Source of the DNA: Karalla daura
Taxonomy: Eukaryota > Chordata > Actinopteri > Chaetodontiformes > Leiognathidae
Reading direction: 5' to 3'
Length of the DNA: 64,000 nucleotides
Assembly (NCBI GenBank): GCA_029224185.1
Contig: CM055211.1
Span: 10,133,450-10,197,449 of the forward strand
The translations under genes and the position numbers were made by a program. Every line of letters begins with the position of its first letter. Positions within the stretch are counted from its first letter, which is position 1. Shown here one piece after another: positions 1-12,550 of the stretch. The notes beneath the pieces were generated by a model. The model searched no databases, was not told the DNA's origin, and worked only from the letters and a program-made list of their open reading frames with translations.

Positions 1-1953
1 TGGTTCATGCAGTGGGCGGCTGTCAGGATGATGTATTCACTCAGGATGGTTCCACCACAGAAGCCTAGGTCGGCCTCGTTCAGGAGAAGAGCCTGCAGAG
101 GAGGGACACTTCACTCACTAAAGGCCTGTGCGAGCTTGTTGAGGAAGTCCAGTGTGCCTTAACGGATCACCAGGTGTCTTCAAAGAGACTGTGATGACAC
201 CTGGACACTGAGGAAGCCTCTACCTGCCAGGGACACTCTCCTGCAGGACAGTCCTCTCCATTGACGATCCGCGTCATGCTCGACATGAGAGCTGTGATGT
301 GTACAGGGAAGTGGTCGACTGGAAAGAGTCTGCTGCTGTTTTGAGTTGTCTCCATCTCCTGCTGCTGCGTGGAGTTGCCGTCAGTGGAGACGTTTGTCAG
401 GTTGGAGCCGGCAGCTTCCACCTGCGGCACGCTGGGCCGCTGGTGAGGTAACAAAGAGCGGACGTCATCAATAATGAGGGCGCCGCATTTGAAGGTCTCT
501 GCAGATCACAAGGTTGGAGGTCAGTGTTGGTCTATAGTGTGGTTGTTGGGTTAGGGGTAGGGTTAGGTTCTGAACCTGGAGTCTCTCACCGTTGGAGTGG
601 CAGGATTTGTCATCTAATCCCAGGTAGTATCCATCAGCGCAGGAACACTGGATGCTCTCCTCAACAACATGGCAGAAGTGTCCACAGCCGCCGTTTTTGT
701 TCTCGCAGAGCTCGGGTATGGCTGCAGAGACAGAAGAGACAACGTACTGCTCAGCTTCAACCATGATCCACCCCACAGGACACAGTCCTCCACGGCTCTC
801 CTCTGTCTGCTGAAGCTGAGGGGGTCTCTGTTTCTGTACCGATTTCACAGTTGAAGCCCTGGTATCCAGCCTGGCAGTAGCAGTTATAGCTGCCAATTCC
901 GTCTTTGCAGAGTCCGTTGTGAGCACATGGTGTGGACAGGCAGGCGTCACCATCTGCAGGACAAACATAGCTTACTCAGTCTGAGGAGATGTGAGCTTCC
1001 AGGCTTCACTCTTGTCCCTCCAGTCTGTCTGTGCTAGTGTCTTACCAAAATATTTGGCCCAGAAATCATTCTGCAAGGAAAAAAGAGAACACCTTAGTCA
1101 AACCTCACACAGAAATACGCAAGCATGCAACTTTCAGCTGGTAAAACATTGAGGGGGCTAGCCTGTGAAGCTAGGAGGTTTGCTATTTGTAATAGTGCTT
1201 TACTAGAGGCCATTGTGCTAAGCTAGCAGGGCTAAAGGACTGTGGCTGCTGTGTTCGGTTTGGTTGCAGGAGCCTCGTACCGTTTTTTCGACATTTTCAA
1301 AGATCTCCCGCGCCTCCTCCAAGCTGCAGCGCTCCTCCACACACTCCCGCTCCATGTTGCCTTGTTTCATCTCCTCCCAGAAGCTGTTGGCTCGTCTGAC
1401 CCGAAGCAGCACCTGATTGGCTGCTGGACCTTCCAGGAAGACTGGAACCACAGAGACAGGAAACACTCAGTGTCATCATTCAGCTTCATGAGAACACTGG
1501 AATGAACATGCTTTCACAGAGCATGCTAGCACGCTAGGCTAAAATGATACAAAGCCATAACTATGTTCACACTTTATGGTGCTTCATGCTAGCTTAACAT
1601 GCTGCAGAGGTCAATGTTAGGTTTGTCAAGATCTTCTGAGAAACTGTCAAAACTCTTTCATTTTTCTCTGAACAGGCAGATTTTAACATGAAGAGGAGGA
1701 ATGGACAAATTGCAGTCAGTGGTTTGTTTGTCCAATGTGATGTCAACCAGTGTCTGTTGACGTCACACACAGAACAGGACAGGGTCAGAGGTCAACACCA
1801 CCCACACCTCGACCCTAAACACTGCTGCGTTTCTCCCCGTGATTCAACCCCATATTCCTCCTCAGCGCCGACAGGTCATACGCTAACCTACGTACCTGCA
1901 TGAGTAGCAACCAGGAGGAGCAGGCCGAGGGACACACAGAGGAACCTGGACAT
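1..1953 (-). CDS. f10: coagulation factor X, 5' part (3' end outside window)
   Basis: Vitamin-K-dependent serine protease zymogen; factor Xa converts prothrombin to thrombin in plasma. Minus-strand exons read: 1896-1953 (signal peptide, start MSRFLCVSLGLLLLVATHAG), 1281-1441 (propeptide ending RVRR, then the Glu-rich Gla domain with ERECVEERC), 1046-1070 (25-bp aromatic-stack micro-exon, NDFWAKYF), 840-953 (EGF1), 590-721 (EGF2), 224-498 (activation peptide region with several NxS/T sites, ending TRIVNGEDCPAGECPWQ), and 1-92 (start of protease, CGGTILSEYIILTAAHC with catalytic His). Phases are consistent at every junction (857 nt read). CGGTILSE matches the factor X signature, and the long glycosylated activation peptide also favours X over VII or IX. 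The exons with catalytic Asp and Ser lie beyond position 1. The activation site reads R-IVNG, not the usual IVGG. Confidence 0.9.
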
Positions 1954-2084
1954 GGCTGCTGGACGGATGTTGAGCTTGTCTGGAAAGATCTCAGCGCTGA
2001 GTGTCAGTAACAGTGTGAGAGAGCAAAGAGGAGAGGAGGAGGAGGAGAAGGAGGAGGAGGTGTGGATGGGAGGCCAATGACCTG

Positions 2085-2126
<42 letters not shown>

Positions 2127-2737
2127 GGGGATGTGTTGACAAGTGGACCTGCTGTGGGCGGAGCTTCGGGGTTAGATACTCCTAAACTACATCTCCCAGG
2201 GTGCACTGCCAGAAGAAATGCACAAACATGTTGACAAAGTGACGCTTCAGTGTTCATCAGATCATCTGATGTTCATCAGACCATTGCAGAGTAAATCTAC
2301 TTTTAGAGTAAATCTACTTTTAGAGTAAATCTACTTTTAGAGTAAATCTACTTTTAGAGTAAATCTACTTTTTTCCACACACAGGTTGTGAGGTCTCTGA
2401 GACAGCAGATGTTTTATTGACAGTGAAACACACATTGACACATGTTCAGGGTCACACTGGCAGGAAAGAGCCTAAGGAATCCATCTCCCAGGCGGGGGAG
2501 GAGGAGGAGGAGGAGGAGGAGGCGGAGGAAGAAGACTTTCTGGAAATGAGGGCTTTCTAAGAGACACTCAGCGTCGACTGCTGAGGGGGAAGAACTATTC
2601 GTCACAGCAGCCGTGGCCTGAATGCTTCACCTCCTCAGTAACTGTGGCTCATGCAAAGTGACTCAGACACAGGAAAGGTTTTTTTTATTGCTCAACAGGA
2701 CATGAACCGGCGAGGACGGGGTCAGAGCTGAGCAGCT
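1954..2737. other. intergenic region between f10 and the F7i-like gene
   Basis: No coding exon seen. It holds the upstream region of f10 (minus strand), a (GA)n tract at about 2090-2122, a 17-bp tandem repeat at 2289-2373, a GAG-rich stretch near 2500-2530, and the poly(A) signal of the downstream minus-strand gene (tttatt at 2684-2689, AATAAA on the minus strand). Confidence 0.6.
2289..2373. repeat. 17-bp tandem repeat, five units
   Basis: The unit agagtaaatctactttt is repeated almost without change about five times just upstream of f10. Confidence 0.9.
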
Positions 2738-4986
2738 CTACTCTGACTTCCTCCGGTCCAGCTCTTGGTCACTCGTGGCGTTTCGCACCCAGTCCAGGAA
2801 GTCGGCCATATTGGTGTACACCATGTAGTATCCGGGCTGCTGGCAGCCCCGCCCCCATGCCACCACGCCTGTCAGGAAGTGGGTGTGCCCGTGGATCGTG
2901 ATCAGGGGGCTCCCATCGTTGCCACGGCAACTCTCCCCCCCACCCCCCATGTATCCGGCGCAGATCATGGAGCTGGCGAGGTTGAGGCCGGAGTACTGGG
3001 AGCACTGTGGACGCTGCATCAGTGGCACAGAGAAGGTGTGCAGCCTGGCCTCAGGCGGCAGCGCTCTGGACGGCGAGTCAGGCAGCTGCTGTCCCGCTGT
3101 GGTCCTCAGGCCCCAGCCCGACACAGTGTGGTAGCGGCTCCGCAGCAGCTCCTGCTGCAGCAGCTCCGGCGTGGGCAGACACAGCGGGATGGCGTGGACG
3201 CCCAGGACCACCGGCCGCTGCAGCTGCAGCAGCACCACGTCCCCCCCGCCCGTCTCCGGGTCATAGCCACCATGGGACCTCACGGAGGAGACAGGAACCC
3301 TCTGCTCTAAGCCGTCGTCCATGTCCAGGTCGTGTTTCCCTGGGTACCAAACAGCATGACATAAAGGAACGTTCATGTGTTCATCCTGGGATGTGTGGGT
3401 GCAGTAGTGTTGTACATGCGTAACAATCCTGACATCATGGTTAACAGCATCTGAAGCATTTCTGATTAAACCGGTGTCCCATAGCATCTATGAGAACAGA
3501 ACTGTGGGTTCCCTTTGAACAATCTGGATAAGAAGGTGTGTGCTGCACCTGCCACCACGATGAGGTCTCCCAAGGACACGTTCTGGACACAATGGTGGGC
3601 GGTGATGACCCAGTCTGGACCAATCAAAGCTCCTCCACAGTGACTGAGTCCTCGCAGCGTGATCAGAACCTGAGACACAGACACATGTGAACAGAGAAAT
3701 GAGGGCTGAGGGCTCTGGCTCAGAGGGTCAGAGGCCCCCAGGAGCTGTGGTGGGTCGCCCCCGTCAGGACAACCGCAGCGCTGCACTTTACCTGCCAGGG
3801 ACACTTTCCTCTGGGACACTCGTTGACTCCCATTGGCAGCATGCTCCCCGTCACGCTCCGGTTCATCACCTCCGGGGCCCAGATCCCACACGGATACGGC
3901 ACTGGGCCAGAGGAGGCGATAATCCTTCTCAGCACACTGACTCAAGGTTAGGCTCCTCCCCCGGCCCCTCCCCCAGCCCCTCCCCCGACTCCTCCCCCTT
4001 GTCACAGTGGTTACCTTGAGTGATGCAGGACTGGCCGTCTGGTGCCAGGGAGTATCCATCGGCGCAGTAACACTTGCGTGTAGTCCCGGTGCTGCTGCAG
4101 AAGTGCTGACACTGTCCGTTGTGGTAGACACACTTGAGGAAGTCCTCGGCCGCTGCAGCAGCAACATTCATGACCAGATGATCAGACACGCACCAGAATT
4201 CGCACCAGACCTTCAGTCTGCGACATGGTGCTTCGTACCCGTCTCACAGTTCTGTCCTGCGAAGCCGATGGGGCAGAGACACTGGTACGGCTGCCCCATG
4301 CGGATGCAGCTGCCGTTGTTGCGACAGGGATTAGGCAAACAGCTTCCTCGATCTGAGGACACGTTTCAGAGACGGGAGACTCAGGGTCTGTCCCACTGAC
4401 AGCAGAACAATGGTGATCAATAAAACGCATCGCTAAGGAGACAAATGAGGCATCTGAACAGATGTGTCAATGTGGCGACACAGGAGGGAGAATTTGTCTC
4501 GTTCAGTTTCAAACGTTATCTGGCGAGTTGATGAGGACGGCGCTGTGGCTCACGGTTGTATGTCTCCCAGAAGTTTCTCTGCAGAGGACAGAGCAGTGGG
4601 GGCGTTACTTCACGTAGCTTTCAGCCCATGGTGGTTGACATGGAGAAGCCTGGAGCAGACTGTTTAACTCACTGTCTTGATGTCGTCTTCAAACACCTCC
4701 CGTGCCTCCTCGTAGTTGCAGATCTCCTCCACACACTCCCTCTCCAGGTTTCCCTCGTTGATCTCCTCCATCAAGTTGAAGGCGCGACGGCCCCTGGTCA
4801 GCACGGCGCTGGCGTCCTGTTTCTCTACAAACACTGACAAGCCACAGAACGGGGTCAGTCCAGAGCCCAACCCCAACCTGACCCTCACCACAGTCAGAGA
4901 CGAGTGGCTGAGGAAAGAGACCAACCTGCATCTGCAGCCACGGCCAGCAGCAGCCAGGCTGCACAGCTCCTCAGCAGAAGGTCCAT
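2738..4986 (-). CDS. f7i: factor VII-like pseudo-protease (F7i-like)
   Basis: Secreted Gla-EGF-EGF-protease homologue that should bind membranes but not cleave. Minus-strand exons: 4926-4986, 4673-4833, 4554-4578, 4239-4352, 4015-4152, 3792-3901, 3549-3669, 2738-3339; 1332 nt, 443 aa, frame intact. The Gla domain is normal (RGRRAFNLMEE, ERECVEEICNYEEAREVFE). Cys spacing of the linker (VPYPCG) resembles factor VII. The activation site is gone: SMLPMGVNECPRGKCPWQ has no Arg-Ile/Val-Val-Gly-Gly. Catalytic His is kept (ITAHHC) and Asp is plausible (GGDVVLLQL), but the serine motif GDSGGP has become GNDGSP, so Ser195 and Asp194 are both lost and Asp189 is Glu. Zebrafish f7i is a known inactive factor VII paralogue; orthology here is inferred. 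Protein Z is the alternative, but the linker fits factor VII better. Confidence 0.82.
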
Positions 4987-5764
4987 GACCCAGTGAGAGA
5001 CCACACTCTGAGGCTTCAGTCCAGCTGCAGAGGCCACGCCCTCAGCAACCCAGCCCCCCCCCCAGGAACCCTGCACAGGCTGTAACCAGGTCAGCAAGCA
5101 CAGCCGCGTCCAAGTGACGTTAACACATGTATGAAGCAGGAGAAGAGCCGACCGAGTCCAGCTTCATGCTGCTCGACATGTTGTCACACTCAGAGAGAAG
5201 TCGTAGAAACCGATCTAGAATAAACAGCAAACGGCACACGACATGACCTTTGACTGTTGGCTCATGTAGGGAATGTGAATGGAGAAATAATGGAAAACAC
5301 AAACACACACTCTCATCCACACACAGTTGTGATGTACAAACTCATTTTTGACTGATTTTATTGCATATAAGCGAGAAAACTGAGAGCCGGAGAGAAGGTC
5401 CTGATCCTAGAGGTTTATTCACTCGAGACTTAGGTTAATGATTGTTTTTACAGTTGAATAATATGATGATTGCTGACTTGACTAATCGACTCTGAAGTAA
5501 ACAATAAAACACTGTTTAGTCTACAACACCAGATGTATTTCCATCAACTGTAGAAAAAGGTAAAAACCTACGTTTCTCAATGAAAACACCTGCAAGAAGC
5601 AGTCAGACTTTTTTGGAAAAATTGCTTTCATTTCACTGAAAACTGATAGAATGATGGATATAACTTCACATTATATTGTGGGAAATATTTTTTTTAATGT
5701 GAAATAATCAGCTGATCTTTTATTTGTAGTCTGCTGTAGGAGCTAGCGCTCTGCTAGCGCTCTG
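4987..5764. other. intergenic region, F7i-like to f7
   Basis: No coding exon seen. Contains a short C-run near 5050, AT-rich DNA, a repeated gctagcgctct motif at 5742-5768, and a plausible minus-strand poly(A) signal for f7 (tttatt near 5719). Confidence 0.5.
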
Positions 5765-8700
5765 CTAGCGCCAGGACGTCAGGTTATGGGAGGTCACGTT
5801 GCCGGCGTCTGAGGGCGGCGGCGGCGGCGCCGTCTGCTGGTGGATCCAGTCCAGGTAGTTGGAGACTCGGGTGTAGATGCCGTAGTTCCCGGGTCGGGCG
5901 CAGCCCCGCCCCCAGCTGACGATGCCCAGCAGGAAGACGGTGTCCTTGTAGCGCGTGACGAGCGGCCCGCCGCTGTCGCCCTTGCAGGAGTCCTGGCGGC
6001 CCTCGATGTAGCCGGCGCAGAACATGTTGGCGCTGAGCGCCACGCCGCTCTGCTCCTGGCACTGCTGCGTGCGGATACGCGGCACCTGCAGCCGCCGCAG
6101 CAGCGAGGAGGTGGGGCCGTTCTCGGAGCGCCGCCCCCAGCCGCTCACCGTGTGCAGGGACACGGCCCACAGCTCGCGCTCGGCCAGCGGCCGCGTGGGC
6201 AGGCAGACGGGCACAGCGTACGGCGTGGGCACGAGGGGCGTGGCCAGACGCAGCAGCGCGATGTCATTGTTGGCGGTGCGCGTGTCGTAGTCCGGGTGCT
6301 TGATGATCTCTGCGACCTGCAGCAGCTGCTCCGTGCCTTCGTCCACCTGAGTGTTGTGTTCACCTGCAAGACAGGGAGCAGGTCACAGCAGCTCAGAGGT
6401 CCCCTGAGCGGACTTGACCAGACTCAACCAGACTTAATGAGACTTAACGTGATATAACAGTGACTTTATCTGACTTGATGATACATAACGTGACTAGACA
6501 TCTCAGAGGCTCCGCCTCCTTGCTGCATCCTACCTGCCACCACCTTCAGGGAGGAGGTGTCCGTGTCCTCCAGACAGTGAGAGGCTGTGAGGATCCAGGT
6601 GGGCGTGTAGATCACCCCCCCACAGAAACCTTTCCCTTTATGCAGCAGCAGAACCTGCAGGGAGCAGACCAGTCCACAACGTGACCTGTCACAACTTAAC
6701 TTGACCTAAGTTGGCTTAACTGGAGTTAACACGACTGAACTTGACTTGCGTAGCTGGCCCGACCTGCCAGGGACACTCCCCTTTGGGACACTCTGTCCCC
6801 CCCACGATGCGTCCACGGGGGTCGAGCTGTGAAGCCTTGTCCACCAGAACAGGCACCGTGCCGCATGCCAGCGCCTCTAAACACAGCACATCATCAGATC
6901 TACTGATCATCAGATCCTAGCAGATCTACAGATCATCTGATCGACCGATCGACTGATTATCAGATCTACTCATCTACTGACCTAGTGATCTACAGATCTA
7001 TTGATCTACAGCGTCTCGCAGACGTGTCTCACCCTCAGCTCTGCAGCCCATCCCGTCAGTGTCCAGCGAGTATCCATCTGCACACGAACAGTTGCGTTTT
7101 CGTCCTCCTTCCTCCTCGTTGCAGAAGTGTTGACAGCCACCGTTCTCCAGCAGGCAGGTGTTGAGAAAGTCCAGATGTTCTACAAACAGACAGACCAGCA
7201 GCTGTGGCTCAATCAGTGAAACAACTGAATAGACCTGGAGATAAACAGCTCCAAGGTAACCTCTCAGATCTCTCACAGCTCCTCTCCTGAGCTGCTCCTC
7301 CAGACGTGTCCATCTAGAAGCTGATCTCAAAGTGTGATGGAAACACTTTGTTCACATCTCCAGGTCACGTGACCTGACGTAGGGGTCACATGACCAGTTC
7401 CCTTCAGACCAGATGGACAGAGGAGGAGACTCAACTGTTTCTACATCTGATTCAAAGATCTAAGAAAACTATGTTCTGGACGTCCATCTTCCTCAGAGTG
7501 GAGGACCAGGACCACATGGTACCAGGGTTATTATGGGATGGAGCAGGACCACATGGTACCAGGGTTATTATGGGATGGAGCAGGACCACATGGTACCAGG
7601 GTTATTATGGGATGGAGCAGGACCACATGGTACCAGGGTTATTATGGGATGGAGCAGGAACACATGGTACCAGGGTTATTATGGGATGGAGCAGGACCAC
7701 ATGGTACCAGGATTATTATGGGATGGAGCAGGACCACATGGTACCAGGGTTATTATGGGATGGAGCAGGACCACATGGTACCAGGGTTATTATGGGATGG
7801 AGCAGGACCACATGGTACCAGGATTATTATGGGATGGAGCAGGACCACATGGTACCAGGGTTATTATGGGATGGAGCAGGGACACAGCAGCAGCTGGACT
7901 TTATCAGCTTATCACTGATGTTCTGATGGAGATGCTCCACTTACCCAGCTCACAGTGTAGGCCGCTGAAGTCCTGGGTGCAGAGGCAGGTGTAGGAGGAG
8001 CCCAGCGAGGAGCAAGTGCCTCCGTTCACACAGGGACTGGAGGAGCAGTGGTCTGGAACTGCAGAGCAGAGCTCAGCTCGTCTCACAGTCCGTATGTGAA
8101 GCTACGTGTTGTTACTCACCGTTGTAGATCCTCCAGAACTCATCCTGAGGAGACACAGACATGTTGGTCTCTGTCCAGGCAGACCGTGATCTTACATATT
8201 CTCAGGTCTGTCCAGGTGTTCCAGCTGTTACCGTGCTCTCCGCGTGTTCAAACACCTCCCGCGCCTCCTCGTATGAGCACTTCTCCTCCAGACACTCTCT
8301 CTCCAGGTCTCCTCGCTGCAGCTCCTCCAGCCAGCCCGAGTTGTAGCGACGCATCCGGACCAGGACCCGGTGGGCCTCGTCTGGATCCAGGAAGACTGGG
8401 GACATGTAGGGAGGACAGCTGGACAGCTGAGCTATTTCCAACTGTTCCAGCTCAGCTCTGCAGCTGGAACAGCTGGAATGAATGCTGAATTAATGTATTC
8501 AGATGTTTATTTCTGCATGGAGGTTTATGGAGGTCTTCAGACTTAAAAGATATCACTGTTATTGCAATAGAGGAAACATCTCAGCTCAAGTCTCAGTCCT
8601 GTGAAGGTGAAGACAGCTTGTTCTGATTGGCTGATGTCTGTGTGACATCATCAGTCTTAAGGACGTCGCTCCTGGGCCCCTGAACACACCACCCTCAGCA

Positions 8701-8812
8701 GAACCTCTCCTAAAGTTACATATGAGCAGGTCAAACCTGAGTCTGTCTCACCTGAGGCCGAGCGGCTGCTGCTGCAGCTGAAGACCACCGTGAAGAAGAG
8801 CTGGAGCCTCAT
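5765..8812 (-). CDS. f7: coagulation factor VII
   Basis: Protease that binds tissue factor and starts the extrinsic clotting pathway by activating factors X and IX. Minus-strand exons: 8752-8812 (signal), 8232-8395 (Gla), 8120-8144 (25 bp, DEFWRIYN), 7945-8058 (EGF1), 7033-7179 (EGF2), 6764-6876 (linker and activation site), 6534-6654 and 5765-6363 (protease); 1344 nt, 447 aa. All key sites are present: Gla block ERECLEEKCSYEEAREVFE, linker ACGTVPVL, activation site DPRGRIVGGTECPKGECPWQ, His in ILTASHC, Asp in NNDIALLRL, Ser in DSCKGDSGGP with Asp189. The C-terminus carries a Pro run after DWIHQQ. Intron 4 contains a 37-bp minisatellite. This is the canonical member of the three factor VII-type genes. 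Confidence 0.93.
7509..7880. repeat. 37-bp minisatellite, about ten units, in f7 intron 4
   Basis: The unit begins aggaccacatggtaccaggg and ends ttattatgggatggagc. Copies are nearly identical, with a few single-base variants (agggtt/aggatt, ggacc/ggaac). Since 37 is not a multiple of 3, all three frames stay open and give spurious long ORFs. Confidence 0.95.
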
Positions 8813-9532
8813 GTTGCTGCGAGAGCTTCGACTCTGGCTGAGGTCAAAGTCTACTGCTGGTCACGTGATCCTCAGACTCTGACCAGCAGCTGAACTCTCT
8901 GCAGGACCAGGACCAGGAGCAGGAATGACTGTATTGATCCTGAAGCTAAGTCCCTGCGTCTGCAGCTCCTCTCGATGCTTGCAGGTCCAGAGGATCTTCT
9001 CTAGAGAGAGGAACGTCAACCAGGCTGGACTTCTTCCAGATCTGCTCTGTGTTCAAAGAGAGAAGCTCCTCTGCTGAGCAAACTCCTTCAAACCCCAGAA
9101 GATCCCAATACAATACAACAAAATCAGTAGTAAATAATAATGAAGTTGAAACTCTGAGCTCCAGACTTTAATGAAGGTTTCATGATGTTGTAACAGCACA
9201 TGAGGAATGAAAGTTGGAAGTTAGAACTCATCTAACTTTATGTGACTTAATGCATAAAAGAAACAAGGTTCAGGACCAGAGTCAGAGAAGGTTTCACTTT
9301 GTTGTTTACAGCAGAATCAGGATCAACAGAATTAGAACTCTAACTTTAAAGATCTGAGAGGTGTGACCTCTCTTCACCTCTGAGAGTTTGATGTCTGGTG
9401 TGAGCAGCTCCTCCAGCTCTCTGCAGATCGTCTACAGGCTGCTCCGTGCTCTCTATCTATGTGTTTCTACTCTATGTCTGTAAGTAAGCTAACATCAATT
9501 AAGCTAACATAGCGTAGTGTAGGCTCCTCAGG
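8813..9532. other. intergenic region, f7 to F7-like
   Basis: No coding exon or clear repeat seen; presumably f7 promoter and the 3' UTR of the next minus-strand gene. Confidence 0.4.
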
Positions 9533-11144
9533 TCAGCCCATGGCCATGGCCTGCTGGATCCAGTCCAGGAAGTTGGAGACCCGGGTGTAGACCCCGTACA
9601 GGTCCTGGTGTGCGCAGCCCTTGCCCCAGCTGACGACCCCGGTCAGGAACCAGGTCTTCTTGTAGCGGGTCACCAGCGGCCCGCCGCTGTCGCCCTGGCA
9701 GGCGTCGCGGCCGCCGCTGCGCAGCCCGGCGCACAGCATGTTCCTGGTGATGTTGAGACGCGTGTGGAGCCGGCACTCCTGCAGGGGAACCCGCGGAAGC
9801 ACCAGGCGCTGCAGGAACCGGGACGGGGGCCCGAACTGGGTCAGCCGGCCCCAGCCCGACACCGTGGAGTGGCGTATGGTGGCCAGCGTCCGGCCGAAGC
9901 TGCTGTTCTGGGCCGGGAGGCAGACCGGCACCACATAGTGGCCCAGCTTCACCGGCTGCTGCAGCTTCAGCAGAGCCAGGTCGGTGTCGGAGGTGGAGCT
10001 GTCGTAGCTGCTGTGGATCAGAACCTTCTCCACCTGACGCCTCTGCTCCGTCTGCTCCTCCTCCTCCAGGTCGTGTTCTCCTGCAGCACGTTAGCAGACA
10101 CATTCATACACGCACAAACACAATGTCTACGTGCAGAGATAGACTGGAAATGGATGCATCTTGGCTCTTCCTGGATTTTTGCATTTATTTCTTAATTTAT
10201 TTTGGCATTTGTGTGTGTGTGTGTGTGTGTGTGTCTGCCTTACCCACAGTCACGTGGTACACCCCCCCCGGGTTCTTCCAGACACAGTGAGCAGCCGTCA
10301 GGATCCAGAGCTCTGACAGGACGATGGCACCACAGGTAAAGTTATGGTTCTCAGTTAGTAGTGCCTGAGGAGGAGAAGAGGAGGAGGAGGAGAAGAGGAG
10401 TGTGGGTCATCCTGACAGGAGGAGGCTCTCTCTCTATATGGACGATGCGTCTCACCTGCCAGGGGCAGTGGCCTTTGGGACAGATCTGACCGTTGATGAC
10501 ACGTGGAGAGAAGTGGACCAGAGGACGACCACACGCCACGCTCTCTGGAAAGCAGCACACACACACACACACACACACAATCGCAAGGCATTCTGGGAAC
10601 TTGGTGGCCTGATCGATTCATGGAGGAAGGGAATGAAGATTTCTTGGTCTGAGAACACGTCACATGACATGACCCTGACCCTAACATCTCTGGGGGAACG
10701 TGAGGTGGTAGAGGTCCACATCCTGCCCCTAATCGGCCAGGGTGTGTACTGCAGGACGGTCATGTGTTGGGTCATGTGATGGGTCATGTGACCACTCTCT
10801 GACCTTGGGGGGAGCAGGAGCTGTTGTCCCGGCTCAGCACGTATCCCTGAGCACAGAAGCAGATGTGGGAGCGGTTCGGAGCCTCGCGGCAGAAATGCTC
10901 ACAGCCTCCGTTTCTGAAGCGACAGCTTCCTGACAACAGGCGGACTGGGACAACCACCACCACAGCAACAACAACAACATCAGTAAGAAATCAAAAACCA
11001 CAACAACAACAGTAACTGCAGGAGCAGCACCTTTGTCACAGTTGTGACCGTGGTAACCAGGAGGACACTTGCAGGTGTACGAGTCGTCATGACGGGTGCA
11101 GGTGGCTCCGTTCTGACAGGGGGACGACAGGCAGTGGTCCACCG

Positions 11145-11193
<49 letters not shown>

Positions 11194-12144
11194 GTAGTTT
11201 TTCTCCTGACTGTTGCCACCTTTTTATCATCTTAATAAAAAACTAAAACTAGGTTTGCATACCTGTGTAGATCCTCCAGAACGCCTCCTGCAGACACAGT
11301 CAGAGGGTAAAGGTCACTGGTAGTTGCGCTGAGATTTACCTTGTAATTTATGCTGTTTGAAGTACTCGTATAGTATTCAGTATATTTTCCACTGTAATCT
11401 TAAATCAACAACAGTCTTATTTGTAGACATCCTCTGTCCTGCAGCAGGATGACTCCTCGGGCTTCATATTCTTAATCTTGTTTCAGACTCTTCTTCTTTC
11501 TGCAGCGAGTCGTTGATTTTGTTGATTTTTTTTGCTTGAACAATTTGTGTGATTTTTATTTTTCCCGTTTCATGTTTTAATTCATGTCTTATTTGTGTTT
11601 TATTTCATTTGTTTTGTTTCTTCTAGTTTTCATTCTGTTTAATTCTATGCTGATGCGCCTCCTTCCTCACCAGCTGCTGTGGCAGCCTGAAGATCTCCTT
11701 TGCCTCCTCGTACGAGCACTTCTCCTCCAGACACTCTCGCTCCAGGTCTCCTCGCTTCAGCTCCTCCAGGAAGAAGTTTGCCCTACGGGTTCGCTTCAGG
11801 AACACGGTGGCCTCAGGTTGCCCCACAAACACTGCTCCTGCTCCTCCTGCTGCTCCTGCACATCAGAACAACATCCCGACTCCTCCTCTCACTGATCCAA
11901 CAACAGCAACCACCATCATCCAACCTACTCATAGCAACAGAACCTTCCATGAAAGGCAGTGAGATCTCTGAAGGCAACTCGAGCTTCAGAAGGAGGAGGA
12001 GGAGGAGGAAGAAGAGGGGGAGGTGGAGAAGGAAACAAGGAAGCAGGACTGACCTCCAGGGAGCCCAGTGCATGCTGGGATACAGGCAAGGACGAGGAGT
12101 CGTAGGAGGAAGAGTCGCTTCGTTTCTCTGTCGACTGACGCCAT
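9533..12144 (-). CDS. second factor VII-like protease, apparently active
   Basis: Tandem paralogue of f7. Minus-strand exons: 12054-12144 (longer signal exon, MASVDRETKR then a hydrophobic core), 11671-11831 (Gla), 11263-11287 (EAFWRIYT), 11031-11144 (EGF1), 10804-10944 (EGF2), 10456-10544 (activation region), 10244-10364 and 9533-10080 (protease); 1290 nt, 429 aa. Propeptide ends RTRR. The Gla block ERECLEEKCSYEEAKEIF is close to f7, but the helix after it is diverged (RLPQQL). The linker is short (ESVACGRPLVHF) and the cleavage site reads SPR-VINGQICPKGHCPWQ. His (ILTAAHC), Asp (DTDLALLKL) and Ser (DACQGDSGGP, Asp189 kept) are intact; CGG before the His is CGA. Fish carry extra factor VII genes; I cannot say which named paralogue this is. 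Confidence 0.85.
11147..11190. repeat. (CA)n microsatellite in F7-like intron 3
   Basis: Plus-strand CA run directly next to the EGF1 exon; in the minus-strand transcript it is (TG)n immediately upstream of the 3' splice site. Confidence 0.95.
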
Positions 12145-12254
12145 GTTAGTTCTGATATGATCAAAGGTCGACAGGCAGAACACACAGAACCTCCTCACAC
12201 ACATACACACACATACTCACACACACACAGATGATTGACCTCGGGTCTGCTCTG

Positions 12255-12298
<44 letters not shown>

Positions 12299-12550
12299 CA
12301 GCTGAATAGACGTTTATTCTCGATATGAAAAAAAGAAACTTTTCTCGACATAAACTCACAGAAAACTCAGGTTTTATTCTTGTTGATTTTATTTCACATG
12401 AGCAGCCAACAGACAAAACCAGCTTCAGTTCATTTCACTTCAGAAGTAGAAATCAAAGTGCAGATTTAAATATAAAAACATTTTGATCAAAATAAACCAA
12501 AAACAGTGGTTTAGCAGCAGTTCTCATCCCCTCCACCAGGGTTGCTGTCC
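12145..12550. repeat. intergenic region with CA repeats
   Basis: Short CA runs at 12195-12229 and a (CA)n tract at about 12256-12298, then AT-rich DNA that holds the 3' end of the next minus-strand gene. No coding exon seen. Confidence 0.7.

Noticed and set aside
2738..4986. Protein Z
   Set aside because: Protein Z is also inactive, but here the catalytic His is kept and the linker VPYPCG and CPRGKCPWQ resemble factor VII.
7390..7994. Three overlapping repetitive ORFs (GYYGMEQ-type)
   Set aside because: Produced by the 37-bp minisatellite inside an f7 intron on the opposite strand.
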